This document shows, one piece after another, positions 44,268-53,502 of a DNA stretch of 64,000 nucleotides. The position numbers and the translations under genes were made by a program. Source of the stretch: BJGV01 sp965205785 (GTDB taxonomy: Bacteria; Pseudomonadota; Gammaproteobacteria; Burkholderiales; Nitrosomonadaceae); the NCBI GenBank assembly GCA_965205785.1, contig OZ242188.1, positions 2,146,686 through 2,210,685 of the forward strand, given 5' to 3'. Each line of letters opens with the position of its first letter. Positions within the stretch are counted from its first letter, which is position 1. The notes under the pieces are model-generated. The model worked only from the letters and a program-made list of their open reading frames with translations. It did no database searches and had not been told where the DNA came from.

Positions 44268-45449
44268 CTATAATGTTTTTAACCCTAGCGTTAAATCTGC
44301 CTTAATATCTTTTACTGACTCCAACCCAACTGCAATTCGTAGGAGCCCGTCAGTAATGCCTGCAGCATTCCGTTCATCCTGGCTAATACGGGAATGGGTT
44401 GTACTGGCAGGATGTGTAAGAGTACTTTTAGTATCCCCAAGATTAGCAGTAATTGAAAGCATACGAGTTGAATTAATTATTCGCCATGCTTCTTCTTTCC
44501 CCCCCTTTACTTCAAAAGAAACAATACCACCACCAGTCTTTTGCTGTTGTTTAGCAAGAATATACTGGGGATGTGAAGATAAACCAGGGTAATATACTTT
44601 CTTTATATTTGGCTGTTCCTCAAGCCAATGCGCAATTTTCAGCGCATTGATAGAATGAGCTTCCATACGAATTTTGAGCGTCTCCATTCCTTTAAGAATC
44701 ACCCAGGCATTGAAAGCACTCAAGGCTGGCCCAGCAGTACGAAGAAAACCAAACACCCCTTTCTCCATTATTAAATCCCGTTTTCCCAATACGGCTCCAC
44801 CCAGTACTCTCCCTTGTCCATCAAGATATTTGGTTGCAGAATGAATTACTATATCGGCACCCAAATCTAATGGTCTTTGTAGTATTGGTGAACAAAAACA
44901 GTTATCTACCACTAACCATGCACTAGATTTCTTTGCTAATACAGCTAGTGCTGCAATATCCGAAATTTCAGTAAGAGGATTTGATGGTGTTTCTATAAAA
45001 AAAATCTTTGTGTTTGCTTTTACTGCTACTTTCCATTCTTCTACTTCAGTGGGTGATACAAAAGTAATTTCTACACCAAATCGCTTGAGAATATTATTAA
45101 ATAAATTAAGTGTGGAACCAAATAAGCTCCTTGAAGCAATAATATGATCCCCTGCAGATAACAACCCCATTACACATGCAAGTATTGCCGACATACCAGA
45201 AGCTGTAGCAACACAAGCTTCTGCTCCTTCCAATGCTGCAAGGCGTTCTTCGAAAGTAGTGACAGTGGGGTTAGTAAATCTTGAATATACATTACCTGGC
45301 TCTTCACCAGAAAAACGTGCAGCGGCCTGTGCAGCATTATCAAATACAAAGCTTGATGTAAGATATAAAGCTTCTGAATGTTCATTAAACTGACTACGGT
45401 GAATACCCGCGTGTAATGCGAGTGTTTCCAATTCAAAATCGTCAGACAT
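44268..45449 (-). CDS. metZ: O-succinylhomoserine sulfhydrylase
   Basis: I start at the ATG at 45449, eight bases after GGAGG, giving 393 residues. This PLP enzyme of the Cys/Met metabolism family has its Schiff-base lysine at K207 (HSATKYLDGQGRVLGGAVLG). It also has YSRFTNPTVTTFEERLAALEG and ETPSNPLTEISDI. It makes homocysteine from O-succinylhomoserine and sulfide; metZ next to purF is the usual order in Beta- and Gammaproteobacteria, which favours this over cystathionine enzymes. A SAM-II riboswitch with an attenuator lies in its leader, so it should be repressed when SAM is plentiful. Confidence 0.94.
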   Translation of the reverse strand: MSDDFELETLALHAGIHRSQFNEHSEALYLTSSFVFDNAAQAAARFSGEEPGNVYSRFTNPTVTTFEERLAALEGAEACVATASGMSAILACVMGLLSAGDHIIASRSLFGSTLNLFNNILKRFGVEITFVSPTEVEEWKVAVKANTKIFFIETPSNPLTEISDIAALAVLAKKSSAWLVVDNCFCSPILQRPLDLGADIVIHSATKYLDGQGRVLGGAVLGKRDLIMEKGVFGFLRTAGPALSAFNAWVILKGMETLKIRMEAHSINALKIAHWLEEQPNIKKVYYPGLSSHPQYILAKQQQKTGGGIVSFEVKGGKEEAWRIINSTRMLSITANLGDTKSTLTHPASTTHSRISQDERNAAGITDGLLRIAVGLESVKDIKADLTLGLKTL

Positions 45450-45459
45450 GAAATTTTCC

Positions 45460-45499
45460 TCCAAATAAAAACCCGTTCAGCATTTGCTAAAACGGGTTT
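45460..45499 (-). terminator. Intrinsic terminator of the metZ SAM-II leader
   Basis: On the minus strand the arms AAACCCGTT and AACGGGTTT (45491-45499 and 45469-45477) form a nine-pair stem, with an inner AGC/GCT extension. They are followed by TTTATTT directly before the metZ ribosome binding site. The hairpin competes with an alternative hairpin formed by 45502-45512 and 45486-45496. Confidence 0.75.
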
Positions 45500-45554
45500 C
45501 CCCCGCTTTAGCTGAATTTATAAGGCGCCCGCAAGCTGAATATCAAATCGGCGC
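45486..45554 (-). promoter_or_regulatory. SAM-II riboswitch with antiterminator, metZ leader
   Basis: The minus-strand RNA from 45554 to 45507 carries the SAM-II landmarks in order: GCGCCGAUUUG, then GCUUGC, GGCGC pairing back as P1, an A/U-rich joining segment UAUAAAU, and the pseudoknot strand GCUAAA. SAM-II binds S-adenosylmethionine and is best known ahead of methionine genes in Alphaproteobacteria. GCUAAAGCGGG (45512-45502) can pair perfectly, with one G-U, to CCCGUUUUAGC (45496-45486). This hairpin uses both the aptamer's pseudoknot strand and the terminator's 5' arm. SAM binding should therefore free the terminator and stop transcription; without SAM the antiterminator forms. Confidence 0.85.
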
Positions 45555-45606
45555 TTATTTGTAAGCTACACTTTGTATTGAATTTTGTCAAATATCCTTC
45601 GTCAGT

Positions 45607-47124
45607 TTAATCAGCCGCCACTAAACTTAAATCCAACTGTGTACTATTTTTAGTTCGTGACAATACTGCACCAGTGTTACGCTGGGCTTCAATCACTGCA
45701 AGGTACTCTGGCGTAACGTCACCAGTAATATAATTACCATCAAAACAGGATGTTTCAAAGTGTTCAATTGATGGCATAATCCGACGAACATCTTTTTTAA
45801 GTGAATCAAGATCCTGATAAATAAGATAATCTGCTCCTATTTCATGACGTATATCATCATCATCACGTCCAGTGGCAATTAATTCCTGGCGAGTCGGCAT
45901 ATCTATCCCGTAAACATTAGGGAATCTTACTGGTGGTGCAGCAGAAGCAAAGTATACTTTACGTGCACCTGCTTCTTGTGCCATCTGTACAATTTCTCGA
46001 CTAGTAGTACCACGTACAATTGAGTCATCTACTAGTAATACATTCTTGCCACGAAACTCTACACTCATAGCATTTAGCTTTTGGCGAACCGTTTTACGAC
46101 GCTGTTGTCCTGGCATAATGAAAGTCCTACCAATATAGCGATTCTTAACAAAGCCTTCACGAAAATCAAGACCCAGACGATTTGCAAGTTGTAACGCACT
46201 AGGACGGCTGGAATCAGGGATTGGAATTACCACGTCAATATCAAGATGACGCATGTTTTTTTTAATTTTATTGGCCAGACTCTCACCCATGTTAAGCCGT
46301 GTCTCATATACTGAAATACCATCCATTAATGAATCAGGACGGGCAAGATATACATACTCAAATATACAAGGATTGAGTGTGGAATTATTAGTACATTGTT
46401 TATTATAAAAATTACCCTCTTCATCAATAAAGATTGCTTCACCAGGTGCAATGTCACGTACCAACTTAAACCCCAGTGTATCAAGCGCCACACTTTCAGA
46501 TGCAACTAAATACTCAACGCCATGCTCAGTATCTACAGAACCAAATACCAGTGGGCGAATCCCGTGTGGATCACGAAAAGCTAGTAGTCCATAACCCGCA
46601 ATCATTGCCACAACAGCGTAGGCACCACTACACCGATTATGAACCTCAGAAACTGCACTAAAAATAGCAGCAGGATCAAGTTGATGACTCTTTGCGCTTT
46701 CTTGCAACTCATGTGCCAGGACATTAAGCAATACTTCGGAATCAGAATTAGTATTTACATGACGTAAATCCGCTTGGAAGAGCTCTTGATTGAGCTGTGC
46801 TGCATTTGTAAGATTTCCATTGTGTCCCAGTACAATTCCGAATGGTGAGTTTACGTAAAACGGTTGTGCTTCAGCTGTTGATTCAGGAGAACCTGCTGTA
46901 GGATAGCGCACATGTGCAATACCCATATTACCTACTAGAGAACGCATATTTCGCGTGCGAAAGACATCTCTTACTAATCCACCACCCTTATGCATATGAA
47001 AAGCATTGTCCTGAGCAGTTACAATACCAGCGGCATCCTGCCCTCGGTGCTGAAGAACTAGTAACCCATCATAAAGTAACTGATTTGCAGGCGATTTTGA
47101 TACTACACCTAGAATTCCACACAT
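45607..47124 (-). CDS. purF: Amidophosphoribosyltransferase
   Basis: The 505-residue enzyme makes 5-phosphoribosylamine, the first step of purine synthesis. After removal of Met the N-terminal nucleophile would be C2 of MCGILGVVSK. The glutaminase part shows QHRGQDAAGI and GNMGIAHVRYPTAG, and the phosphoribosyltransferase part has the PRPP loop VLLVDDSIVRGTTSREIV. Length is normal. It lies 144 bp after cvpA and upstream of metZ, the standard betaproteobacterial arrangement. Confidence 0.98.
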   Translation of the reverse strand: MCGILGVVSKSPANQLLYDGLLVLQHRGQDAAGIVTAQDNAFHMHKGGGLVRDVFRTRNMRSLVGNMGIAHVRYPTAGSPESTAEAQPFYVNSPFGIVLGHNGNLTNAAQLNQELFQADLRHVNTNSDSEVLLNVLAHELQESAKSHQLDPAAIFSAVSEVHNRCSGAYAVVAMIAGYGLLAFRDPHGIRPLVFGSVDTEHGVEYLVASESVALDTLGFKLVRDIAPGEAIFIDEEGNFYNKQCTNNSTLNPCIFEYVYLARPDSLMDGISVYETRLNMGESLANKIKKNMRHLDIDVVIPIPDSSRPSALQLANRLGLDFREGFVKNRYIGRTFIMPGQQRRKTVRQKLNAMSVEFRGKNVLLVDDSIVRGTTSREIVQMAQEAGARKVYFASAAPPVRFPNVYGIDMPTRQELIATGRDDDDIRHEIGADYLIYQDLDSLKKDVRRIMPSIEHFETSCFDGNYITGDVTPEYLAVIEAQRNTGAVLSRTKNSTQLDLSLVAAD

Positions 47125-47268
47125 GGTTGTAACCCGACAATATAAATCAGACTATCTCTACATAAAAAGTGTGACATGCGATTCATCTTACTAAAATCTA
47201 CATCACATAGACTAGGACTATTTAGCCTCCATACTGTTTTTATAAAGGATTTATCCATTATTTGTATT

Positions 47269-47763
47269 TTAGTTTCCATAATTGATTCGCCTCGATAGCC
47301 CTCGCGGCAACCAAGGCATTATCATTATAACTCCAGTTTCCAAAGGTTTACTCAATAATGCCTTTTTCCAAAATGGTTCTTGTGGGAGTGTAGTTAATCC
47401 GGCTGATAATACAAGTAACAATACTACCAGTAGTCCGCGTGCAAAACCAAATAATGCGCCAAGAAACCTATCAACTAAACCTAACCCGACAGTTCTAATT
47501 AATGCTGATGCAAGCATAGTCAACATACTCATTACTATCAATACGGCCATAAAAACGGCAACATAGGATATAACCATACGCAAAGAATCATCTGTAATAC
47601 TAAGTGGCAGTACAATCACAAAATCTTTAGCAAATATCTTTGCTGCCATATATGCAACAACCCAACCCACAAGTGACAATGATTCTCGTACTACACCTCG
47701 GACAATACTTAATAGTACGGATACGATAAATATGATTAAAACAACAAGATCAAAAATAGTCAT
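47269..47763 (-). CDS. cvpA: CvpA family membrane protein
   Basis: The 164-residue protein has four predicted membrane helices, at about residues 3-20, 28-46, 62-85 and 102-125. It begins MTIFDLVVLIIFIVSVLLSI, followed by RGVVRESLSLVGWVVAY, the typical CvpA start. The segment RTVGLGLVDRFLGALFGFARG lies before the last helix. CvpA is needed for colicin V production in Escherichia coli and for envelope stress tolerance; its mechanism is not settled. Placement between the SPOR protein gene and purF is the standard context and supports the call. Confidence 0.93.
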   Translation of the reverse strand: MTIFDLVVLIIFIVSVLLSIVRGVVRESLSLVGWVVAYMAAKIFAKDFVIVLPLSITDDSLRMVISYVAVFMAVLIVMSMLTMLASALIRTVGLGLVDRFLGALFGFARGLLVVLLLVLSAGLTTLPQEPFWKKALLSKPLETGVIMIMPWLPRGLSRRINYGN

Positions 47764-47842
47764 TTATTAATACTTATATTATCAAATAAGATTAGCCGTT
47801 CATAGTGCTCAATTCTGATGTATTTGGCGTACTTAATAGGGG

Positions 47843-48517
47843 TTATTTACTCATCACAACTCCGTTGAGCCCGAATTTTCTTAACTTCTTCTGCTCTTTT
47901 TCTGCTGCCTCACGAGTAGAAAAAGGGCCGATTCGAACCCTAGTTACTTTTTTATTATTGTTTTTTACTGTTTCCGTATAAGCCTTCTTTATACCGTTAG
48001 AAGTTAAGCTACGTTGTTGGTGTTTTGCTTTACTAAAATCAGAAAATGCACCTAATTGAACTACAAACATCTCCTTGGTAACAACTGGACCCTTACCTTG
48101 ATAACTCTTCTCAGAATCTCTCTCACTCCTTGCTGCTTTGCTAATTTGATCTTTCTTTTTTTGTGCTGGTTTTATTAATAAATCAGGCTTCTTCTTTGTT
48201 ATCTGTTCTACTTCTTTTATTACTTCTTTAGAAGTGTTGATCTTAGTACCCTGAGCATCAACTTCTATATTATTGCTTGTAGAATTAAGGCTAGTGTCCA
48301 GGTCAATTCCCTCTTTAGCAACTACTGCAGAAGATTCATCTAGCAGATTCTCCGAAGGAATAATAATTTCGATTTCCTTTCCCTCTTGTTTTGGCGCACG
48401 CTCAAGTATCATCGGCAAAACTATAATAGCTATAATTACAAGCACAACAGATCCGACAAGTCTCCTTCTAGCTCGCTTCCTCAGTAGAATATCCTGTTCA
48501 TTTTTAACTCTGGCCAT
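47843..48517 (-). CDS. dedD: SPOR-domain cell division protein, DedD-like
   Basis: The 224-residue protein has a short basic N-terminus (LLRKRARRRL), one membrane helix at about residues 20-38 (LVGSVVLVIIAIIVLPMIL) and a low-complexity periplasmic linker rich in Lys, Ser and Glu. A C-terminal SPOR domain follows at about 147-224 (FVVQLGAFSDFSKAKHQQRS, KVTRVRIGPFSTREAAEKEQ). SPOR domains bind denuded septal peptidoglycan. Position between folC and cvpA is that of dedD in many Proteobacteria. The linker is not conserved, so the symbol rests on layout and context. Confidence 0.85.
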   Translation of the reverse strand: MARVKNEQDILLRKRARRRLVGSVVLVIIAIIVLPMILERAPKQEGKEIEIIIPSENLLDESSAVVAKEGIDLDTSLNSTSNNIEVDAQGTKINTSKEVIKEVEQITKKKPDLLIKPAQKKKDQISKAARSERDSEKSYQGKGPVVTKEMFVVQLGAFSDFSKAKHQQRSLTSNGIKKAYTETVKNNNKKVTRVRIGPFSTREAAEKEQKKLRKFGLNGVVMSK

Positions 48518-48534
48518 CTAAATCTGCCCAATTA

Positions 48535-49842
48535 CTACTCATATTTCTTTTGCTCCAAATACTCCATTACGCTCCCAACCACATAAAATGAACCGAATAC
48601 ACAGATTCTATCATTTATGGTCGAATGCTTACAGGCGAATACATAAGCTGCAACTGGATCAGGAAAATTAAGAATCGATCCATCTATATTATTTATTCCC
48701 TTATTTTCTAGTACTCTCACTATTTCATCAGAAGATGCTCCACGTGATGAATTTATACCTGTAATGAGCCAAACATCAATTTCAGGAACAAGCGCTTGTA
48801 CTACTCCATCTATATCTTTATCATTAAGAATTGCAAATACTGCATAAGTTTTTTGATAACCACCCATATCGGAAAGACTATTGCTTAAGGCATGAGCAGC
48901 ATTTGGATTATGTGCTACATCAAGAATTACTTCTGGCTTACTAGATAATGCCTGGAACCGGCCAGGAAGCTTAGCCTTTAGTAATCCCTGAGAAATGTTA
49001 TCAGGCGTTACTGGTAAAGTATCCCTAACAGCACCTAAGGCAGCTAAGCAGGCGCTAGCGTTACGTAATTGATGTGAAGTACTTCCTAGTGCTGGATAAG
49101 AGAGTGAATAGTAACCATTACTTTCTCCCCAATAATCCCATGAAGATCTCTTAGTCAAATAGCCAAAGTGTTCTCCAATAAGTAGAAGTCTCGCACCAAT
49201 TGAAGCCGCATGTTGGCTTATAGAAGCAGGAGGGCTTGTATCTGAACAGACTGCTGTTTTACCACTTCTAAAAATTCCTGCTTTTTCAAATCCGATTTTT
49301 TCTCTCGTATCACCAAGATAGTCCATATGATCATAATCAATATTAGTGAGCACCGCGCACTCAGCATCAAAAATATTGACGGCGTCTAACCTCCCTCCAA
49401 GCCCTACTTCAAGAATCGCTATATCAACTTCAGCCTTAATAATTAATTCCATTGCAGTCAATGTTCCAAACTCAAAATAAGTCAACGGAACATTACTATT
49501 TACCCTGGCTTCTTCTACAATATTAAAAGCTTTACACAGCTCATCATCACTGATCTCTTGTTGATTAATTCGTATCCTCTCGTTATAACGAAGTAGATGT
49601 GGTGAGGTATAGCACCCTACACGATACCCGGCATGACTTAAAATAGATTCTAATATTGAACAAACCGAACCTTTCCCATTAGTACCACTGATAGTAATAA
49701 TTGGAAAAGATATGGAAAAATTTAAATTAGTCTTAACCTGATTCACTCGATTCAAACCCATCTCAATATTCTTTGGATGAATATGCTCGATATAGTTTAA
49801 CCAGTCATGTAGGGCTCTAAGCTTAGAATTAAGCTCGGTCAT
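48535..49842 (-). CDS. folC: Bifunctional folylpolyglutamate / dihydrofolate synthase
   Basis: The 435-residue Mur-ligase-like enzyme adds glutamate to dihydropteroate and folates. The ATP-binding loop is ISGTNGKGSVCSILESIL. A Mg-binding and folate segment appears as GCYTSPHLLRYNERIRIN, and the metal histidine lies in TNIDYDHMDYLGDTREKIGFEKAGIFR. The C-terminal domain has ILDVAHNPNAA. Length is normal. It lies between accD and the SPOR gene, 17 bp from the latter, so the run accD-folC-dedD is probably one transcript. Confidence 0.96.
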   Translation of the reverse strand: MTELNSKLRALHDWLNYIEHIHPKNIEMGLNRVNQVKTNLNFSISFPIITISGTNGKGSVCSILESILSHAGYRVGCYTSPHLLRYNERIRINQQEISDDELCKAFNIVEEARVNSNVPLTYFEFGTLTAMELIIKAEVDIAILEVGLGGRLDAVNIFDAECAVLTNIDYDHMDYLGDTREKIGFEKAGIFRSGKTAVCSDTSPPASISQHAASIGARLLLIGEHFGYLTKRSSWDYWGESNGYYSLSYPALGSTSHQLRNASACLAALGAVRDTLPVTPDNISQGLLKAKLPGRFQALSSKPEVILDVAHNPNAAHALSNSLSDMGGYQKTYAVFAILNDKDIDGVVQALVPEIDVWLITGINSSRGASSDEIVRVLENKGINNIDGSILNFPDPVAAYVFACKHSTINDRICVFGSFYVVGSVMEYLEQKKYE

Positions 49843-49895
49843 ATTCTTTCACATGTATGCTTGATAATAAAAATCAAGATGAAACTAGCGTACTT

Positions 49896-50771
49896 TTACA
49901 AAGCTACCGGATGAATGGGAGTACGCATCAACAACGTACACAAGTTTACAATCTTGTCACGCATATGTCGTCGATCAACAATCATATCTATTGCACCATG
50001 CTCTAATAAAAACTCAGCACGTTGGAAACCTTCTGGTAAAGTCTGCCGGACCGTCTGTTCGATTACTCGTGGGCCCGCAAAACCAATTAGCGCCCTAGGC
50101 TCAGCAATTACAATATCACCAATAAAAGCAAAACTAGCAGACACACCGCCCATCGTGGGGTCTGTCAGAACAGAGATAAAAGGGAGTTTCTCTTGCTTCA
50201 ATTTAGTTAATGCTGCTGATGTTTTAGCCATCTGCATCAATGACAGTAATCCTTCTTGCATACGAGCCCCTCCACTTGCAGCAAAACACACAAATGGCAA
50301 ACGTTGCTCAACACAGACTTGTACTCCACGTGAAAATCGTTCGCCTACTACAGAACCCATTGAACCACCCATAAATCCAAATTCAAAAGCCGCTACTACT
50401 ATTGGCACAGTCTGAACGCTACCCTGCATAACAACCAACGCATCATCCTCATATGTTTTTTTCTTTGCTTGTAATAAACGATCTGCATATTGCTTACTAT
50501 CAGTAAATTTAAGCGGATCTAGAGGCAAGACTTCTGCTCCAATTTCATTGCGTCCTTCAGCATCCAGAAACAAATCAAGACGCTCCCTTGCAGAAATACG
50601 ATTATGATGATTACACTTTGGACAAACATTAAAATTATTACCTAGATCTGAGTAATATAATACTGCTTCACAAGAATCACATTTGCTCCACAGTCCCTCG
50701 GGTACGACTCTTTTATCGCCGCTTTCTTTGCGTTTCATTTTAGGTGGAAAAAGATTCTGGAACCAACTCAT
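49896..50771 (-). CDS. accD: Acetyl-CoA carboxylase carboxyltransferase subunit beta
   Basis: The 291-residue protein is half of the carboxyltransferase of acetyl-CoA carboxylase, working with AccA. Four zinc-finger cysteines are visible as C31, C34, C50 and C53 (CDSCEAVLYYSDLG, NVCPKC). The crotonase-like fold has ASGGARMQEGLLSLMQMAKT and VLTDPTMGGVSASFAFIGD. It follows trpA by 32 bp. The order trpF-trpB-trpA-accD-folC is widely conserved in Beta- and Gammaproteobacteria. Confidence 0.98.
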   Translation of the reverse strand: MSWFQNLFPPKMKRKESGDKRVVPEGLWSKCDSCEAVLYYSDLGNNFNVCPKCNHHNRISARERLDLFLDAEGRNEIGAEVLPLDPLKFTDSKQYADRLLQAKKKTYEDDALVVMQGSVQTVPIVVAAFEFGFMGGSMGSVVGERFSRGVQVCVEQRLPFVCFAASGGARMQEGLLSLMQMAKTSAALTKLKQEKLPFISVLTDPTMGGVSASFAFIGDIVIAEPRALIGFAGPRVIEQTVRQTLPEGFQRAEFLLEHGAIDMIVDRRHMRDKIVNLCTLLMRTPIHPVAL

Positions 50772-50803
50772 AATTTTATCGTTTAATCCCTATAATCTTT
50801 ATT

Positions 50804-51601
50804 TTATTCATCAATAGCACTACGTAAGCTTTTTACAAGACTAGATACATTCATTAGTATTTCTTCCTTAGAAGATTTTTCTATCTCCTTAATAATACGA
50901 CTACCCACTACAACCGCATCTGATAGCTCCGAAACTGCTCTTACTGTTTCACTATCATGAATACCAAACCCGACACCAATCGGGATAGAAATATATAAAC
51001 GCAAACTGGCCAATTTATTTGCAACTTCATTCAGATCAAAGTGTGCCGCACCTGTTACACCTTTTAGAGAGACATAGTAAACAAATCCTTGTGCTCTTTT
51101 GGCTACCTGCTTAATCCGTGTCTCTGGAGTAGTAGGGGAAAGAAGAAAAATTGCATCTATCCTATTTAGTTGCAAGCTTTCTAGCCATTCCTTACATTCT
51201 TCTGGGGGATAGTCAACCACCAATACTCCATCTACACCACACTCTTTAGCTCTAGCCGAAAATTTTTGATAGCCAATTGATTCAACTGGATTTGCGTACC
51301 CCATCAATATTACAGGTGTTCCAGTATCTTTTTTTCTGAATTCTGCCACCATTTCCAATACATTCTCTAAACTCACATTATGCTTTAGTGCCCGCTCATA
51401 CGAACGTTGTATAGTTGGTCCATCTGCCATTGGGTCCGAGAAAGGAACACCAAGCTCAATAATATCAGCGCCAACACTTACTAATTCGTGCATCAACAAA
51501 ACAGTCATCGCCGGCTCAGGATCGCCCGCAGTAATAAACGGAATCAGAGCTTTTTTATTATTCTGCTTTAAAGTATCAAATGTAGCCGCAATACGAGACA
51601 T
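50804..51601 (-). CDS. trpA: Tryptophan synthase alpha chain
   Basis: The 265-residue TIM-barrel subunit cleaves indole-3-glycerol phosphate and channels indole to TrpB. Catalytic residues are the glutamate of ADIIELGVPFSDPMADGP and the aspartate of GVDGVLVVDYPPEE. The phosphate-binding segments are PIGVGFGIHD and DAVVVGSRII. It follows trpB by 16 bp, as expected for subunits of one complex. Length is normal. Confidence 0.98.
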   Translation of the reverse strand: MSRIAATFDTLKQNNKKALIPFITAGDPEPAMTVLLMHELVSVGADIIELGVPFSDPMADGPTIQRSYERALKHNVSLENVLEMVAEFRKKDTGTPVILMGYANPVESIGYQKFSARAKECGVDGVLVVDYPPEECKEWLESLQLNRIDAIFLLSPTTPETRIKQVAKRAQGFVYYVSLKGVTGAAHFDLNEVANKLASLRLYISIPIGVGFGIHDSETVRAVSELSDAVVVGSRIIKEIEKSSKEEILMNVSSLVKSLRSAIDE

Positions 51602-51617
51602 AAAAATAAATAATTAA

Positions 51618-52820
51618 TTAAAAAACAACTCCAGCAGCCTCCGCCACAGTGTCTATATCTTTATCTCCACGTCCTGAGAGATTTACTAATAATAATTTGT
51701 CTTTATCAAGAGTAGGTGCAATTTTTGCAGCGTATGCCAGTGCATGACTAGATTCCAACGCTGGAATAATACCCTCATATCGACACAACTTATGGAATGC
51801 CTCCATAGCTTCATCATCAGTTATTCCAACGTATTGTGCACGACCAGTGTCCTTAAGCCATGCATGTTCAGGACCAACCCCAGGGTAATCAAGGCCAGCT
51901 GAAATAGAATGAGTCTCTATGATCTGACCATTGTCATCTTGAATCAGATAGGTACGGTTTCCATGTAATACTCCGGGCTTCCCTGTCAGTAAAGTAGCAG
52001 CATGCTTGCTAGAATCAATTCCTAAGCCTGCTGCTTCTACGCCTATCATATTCACATTCTTATTGTCTATGTAGGGATAGAACAAACCTATGGCATTTGA
52101 TCCACCACCTACACAGGCAATCAACATATCTGGCTGACGCCCATATTCTTCTTGCATTTGTAATATTGACTCGCGCCCGATAACTGCCTGAAAATCACGT
52201 ACCATCATTGGATAAGGATGTGGTCCGGCAACGGTACCAATTATATAAAAAGTTTTTTCTACATTAGTGACCCAATCACGCATTGCCTCATTTAACGCAT
52301 CTTTAAGTGTTCTAGATCCTGAATCTACTGGAGTCACGGTTGCACCCAGGAGTTTCATTCGATAAACATTAGGTGCCTGGCGCTTCATGTCCTCTGAGCC
52401 CATATAAACCACACATTCCATTCCATATCGCGCTGCAACTGTGGCGCTAGCCACACCATGCTGTCCTGCTCCAGTCTCTGCTATTATGCGTGGTTTACCC
52501 ATACGTTTTGCTAAAAGTGCCTGACCAATAGTATTATTGATTTTATGTGCACCAGTATGATTTAAATCTTCACGCTTTAATAAGATTTGTGCGCCCCCAA
52601 GTGTCTCCGACCATCTCTTTGCATGGTAGATAGGACTTGGCCGCCCTACATAAAATTTTAGTTCCCGAGCATATTCTTCCTGAAAAGTAACGTCATTCCG
52701 ATAATATTCATATTGATCACGTAGCTCTTCTAATGCTGAGATTAATGTCTCAGCAACAAATGTACCTCCGTAGGAACCAAAATGGCCCTGTATGTCGGGA
52801 AGATCATAAACTTTCGCCAT
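51618..52820 (-). CDS. trpB: Tryptophan synthase beta chain
   Basis: The 400-residue PLP enzyme joins indole and serine. The Schiff-base lysine lies in LNHTGAHKINNTIGQALLAKRMG, the glutamate of AETGAGQHGVASATVAA is catalytic, and the phosphate-binding loop is CVGGGSNAIG. AGGAG lies six bases before the ATG, inside trpF, and the two genes overlap by 17 bases. Length is normal. The TrpB1-type sequence goes with the adjacent trpA. Confidence 0.98.
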   Translation of the reverse strand: MAKVYDLPDIQGHFGSYGGTFVAETLISALEELRDQYEYYRNDVTFQEEYARELKFYVGRPSPIYHAKRWSETLGGAQILLKREDLNHTGAHKINNTIGQALLAKRMGKPRIIAETGAGQHGVASATVAARYGMECVVYMGSEDMKRQAPNVYRMKLLGATVTPVDSGSRTLKDALNEAMRDWVTNVEKTFYIIGTVAGPHPYPMMVRDFQAVIGRESILQMQEEYGRQPDMLIACVGGGSNAIGLFYPYIDNKNVNMIGVEAAGLGIDSSKHAATLLTGKPGVLHGNRTYLIQDDNGQIIETHSISAGLDYPGVGPEHAWLKDTGRAQYVGITDDEAMEAFHKLCRYEGIIPALESSHALAYAAKIAPTLDKDKLLLVNLSGRGDKDIDTVAEAAGVVF

Positions 52821-53430
52821 TCCTAACTCCTGTCATGAAAGCAGCAATTTTATCTGCATCCTTGATGCCTTTACTTACTTCTACTCCACTAGACACATCA
52901 ACTGCCCAGGGCTTTGCCTCCTTAATAGCTGCACATACATTTTTAGCATGCAGGCCACCGGAAAGTATCAATGGCAGCGATAAATTCTGTGGAATTAAAC
53001 TCCAGTCAAAAGTATGACCAGTACCTCCCGGAATACCTTCAACATAGCTATCTAGCAGCAAACCACTAGAATTAGAATATTGGGTTGCATATTGTAGCAA
53101 ATCTATTTCACTCCTGGTTCTTACAGCTTTTATATATGGCAACGAGAATTGGCCACAAAATTCTGGCGGCTCATCTCCATGAAATTGTAATAAATTTAAG
53201 CCGGCTGTGGAGCATGTCTCTTCTACCCACTCAGAACTAGGATCAACATATACTCCTACCACGCTTACAAATGGCGGAAGAGCCATAACAATCTTGTGTG
53301 CAACCTGTGGATCAATATAGCGGGCACTTTTATCCCAAAATATAAACCCAATAGCATAAGCTCCCAATCGTACAGCTGTTAAAGCATCCTCAACACGGGT
53401 AATACCACATACTTTTACTCTAGTTGGCAT
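52804..53430 (-). CDS. trpF: Phosphoribosylanthranilate isomerase
   Basis: The 208-residue TIM-barrel enzyme isomerises phosphoribosylanthranilate. The catalytic cysteine is in KVCGITRVEDALTAVRLGA, and the catalytic aspartate lies in LLLDSYVEGIPGGTGHTFDW. The phosphate-binding end is PLILSGGLHAKNV and AVDVSSGVEVSKGIKD. It starts the trpFBA set, 72 bp after truA, and overlaps trpB. The other trp genes are not in this window, which is usual for Betaproteobacteria, where trpEGDC form a separate cluster. Confidence 0.97.
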   Translation of the reverse strand: MPTRVKVCGITRVEDALTAVRLGAYAIGFIFWDKSARYIDPQVAHKIVMALPPFVSVVGVYVDPSSEWVEETCSTAGLNLLQFHGDEPPEFCGQFSLPYIKAVRTRSEIDLLQYATQYSNSSGLLLDSYVEGIPGGTGHTFDWSLIPQNLSLPLILSGGLHAKNVCAAIKEAKPWAVDVSSGVEVSKGIKDADKIAAFMTGVRNGESL

Positions 53431-53502
53431 AGAAGTTTAGTTAAAATAAATATATGAAATATGGGATAGATTTTGTTTAATGCATAAAGAATTTATACTT
53501 CA

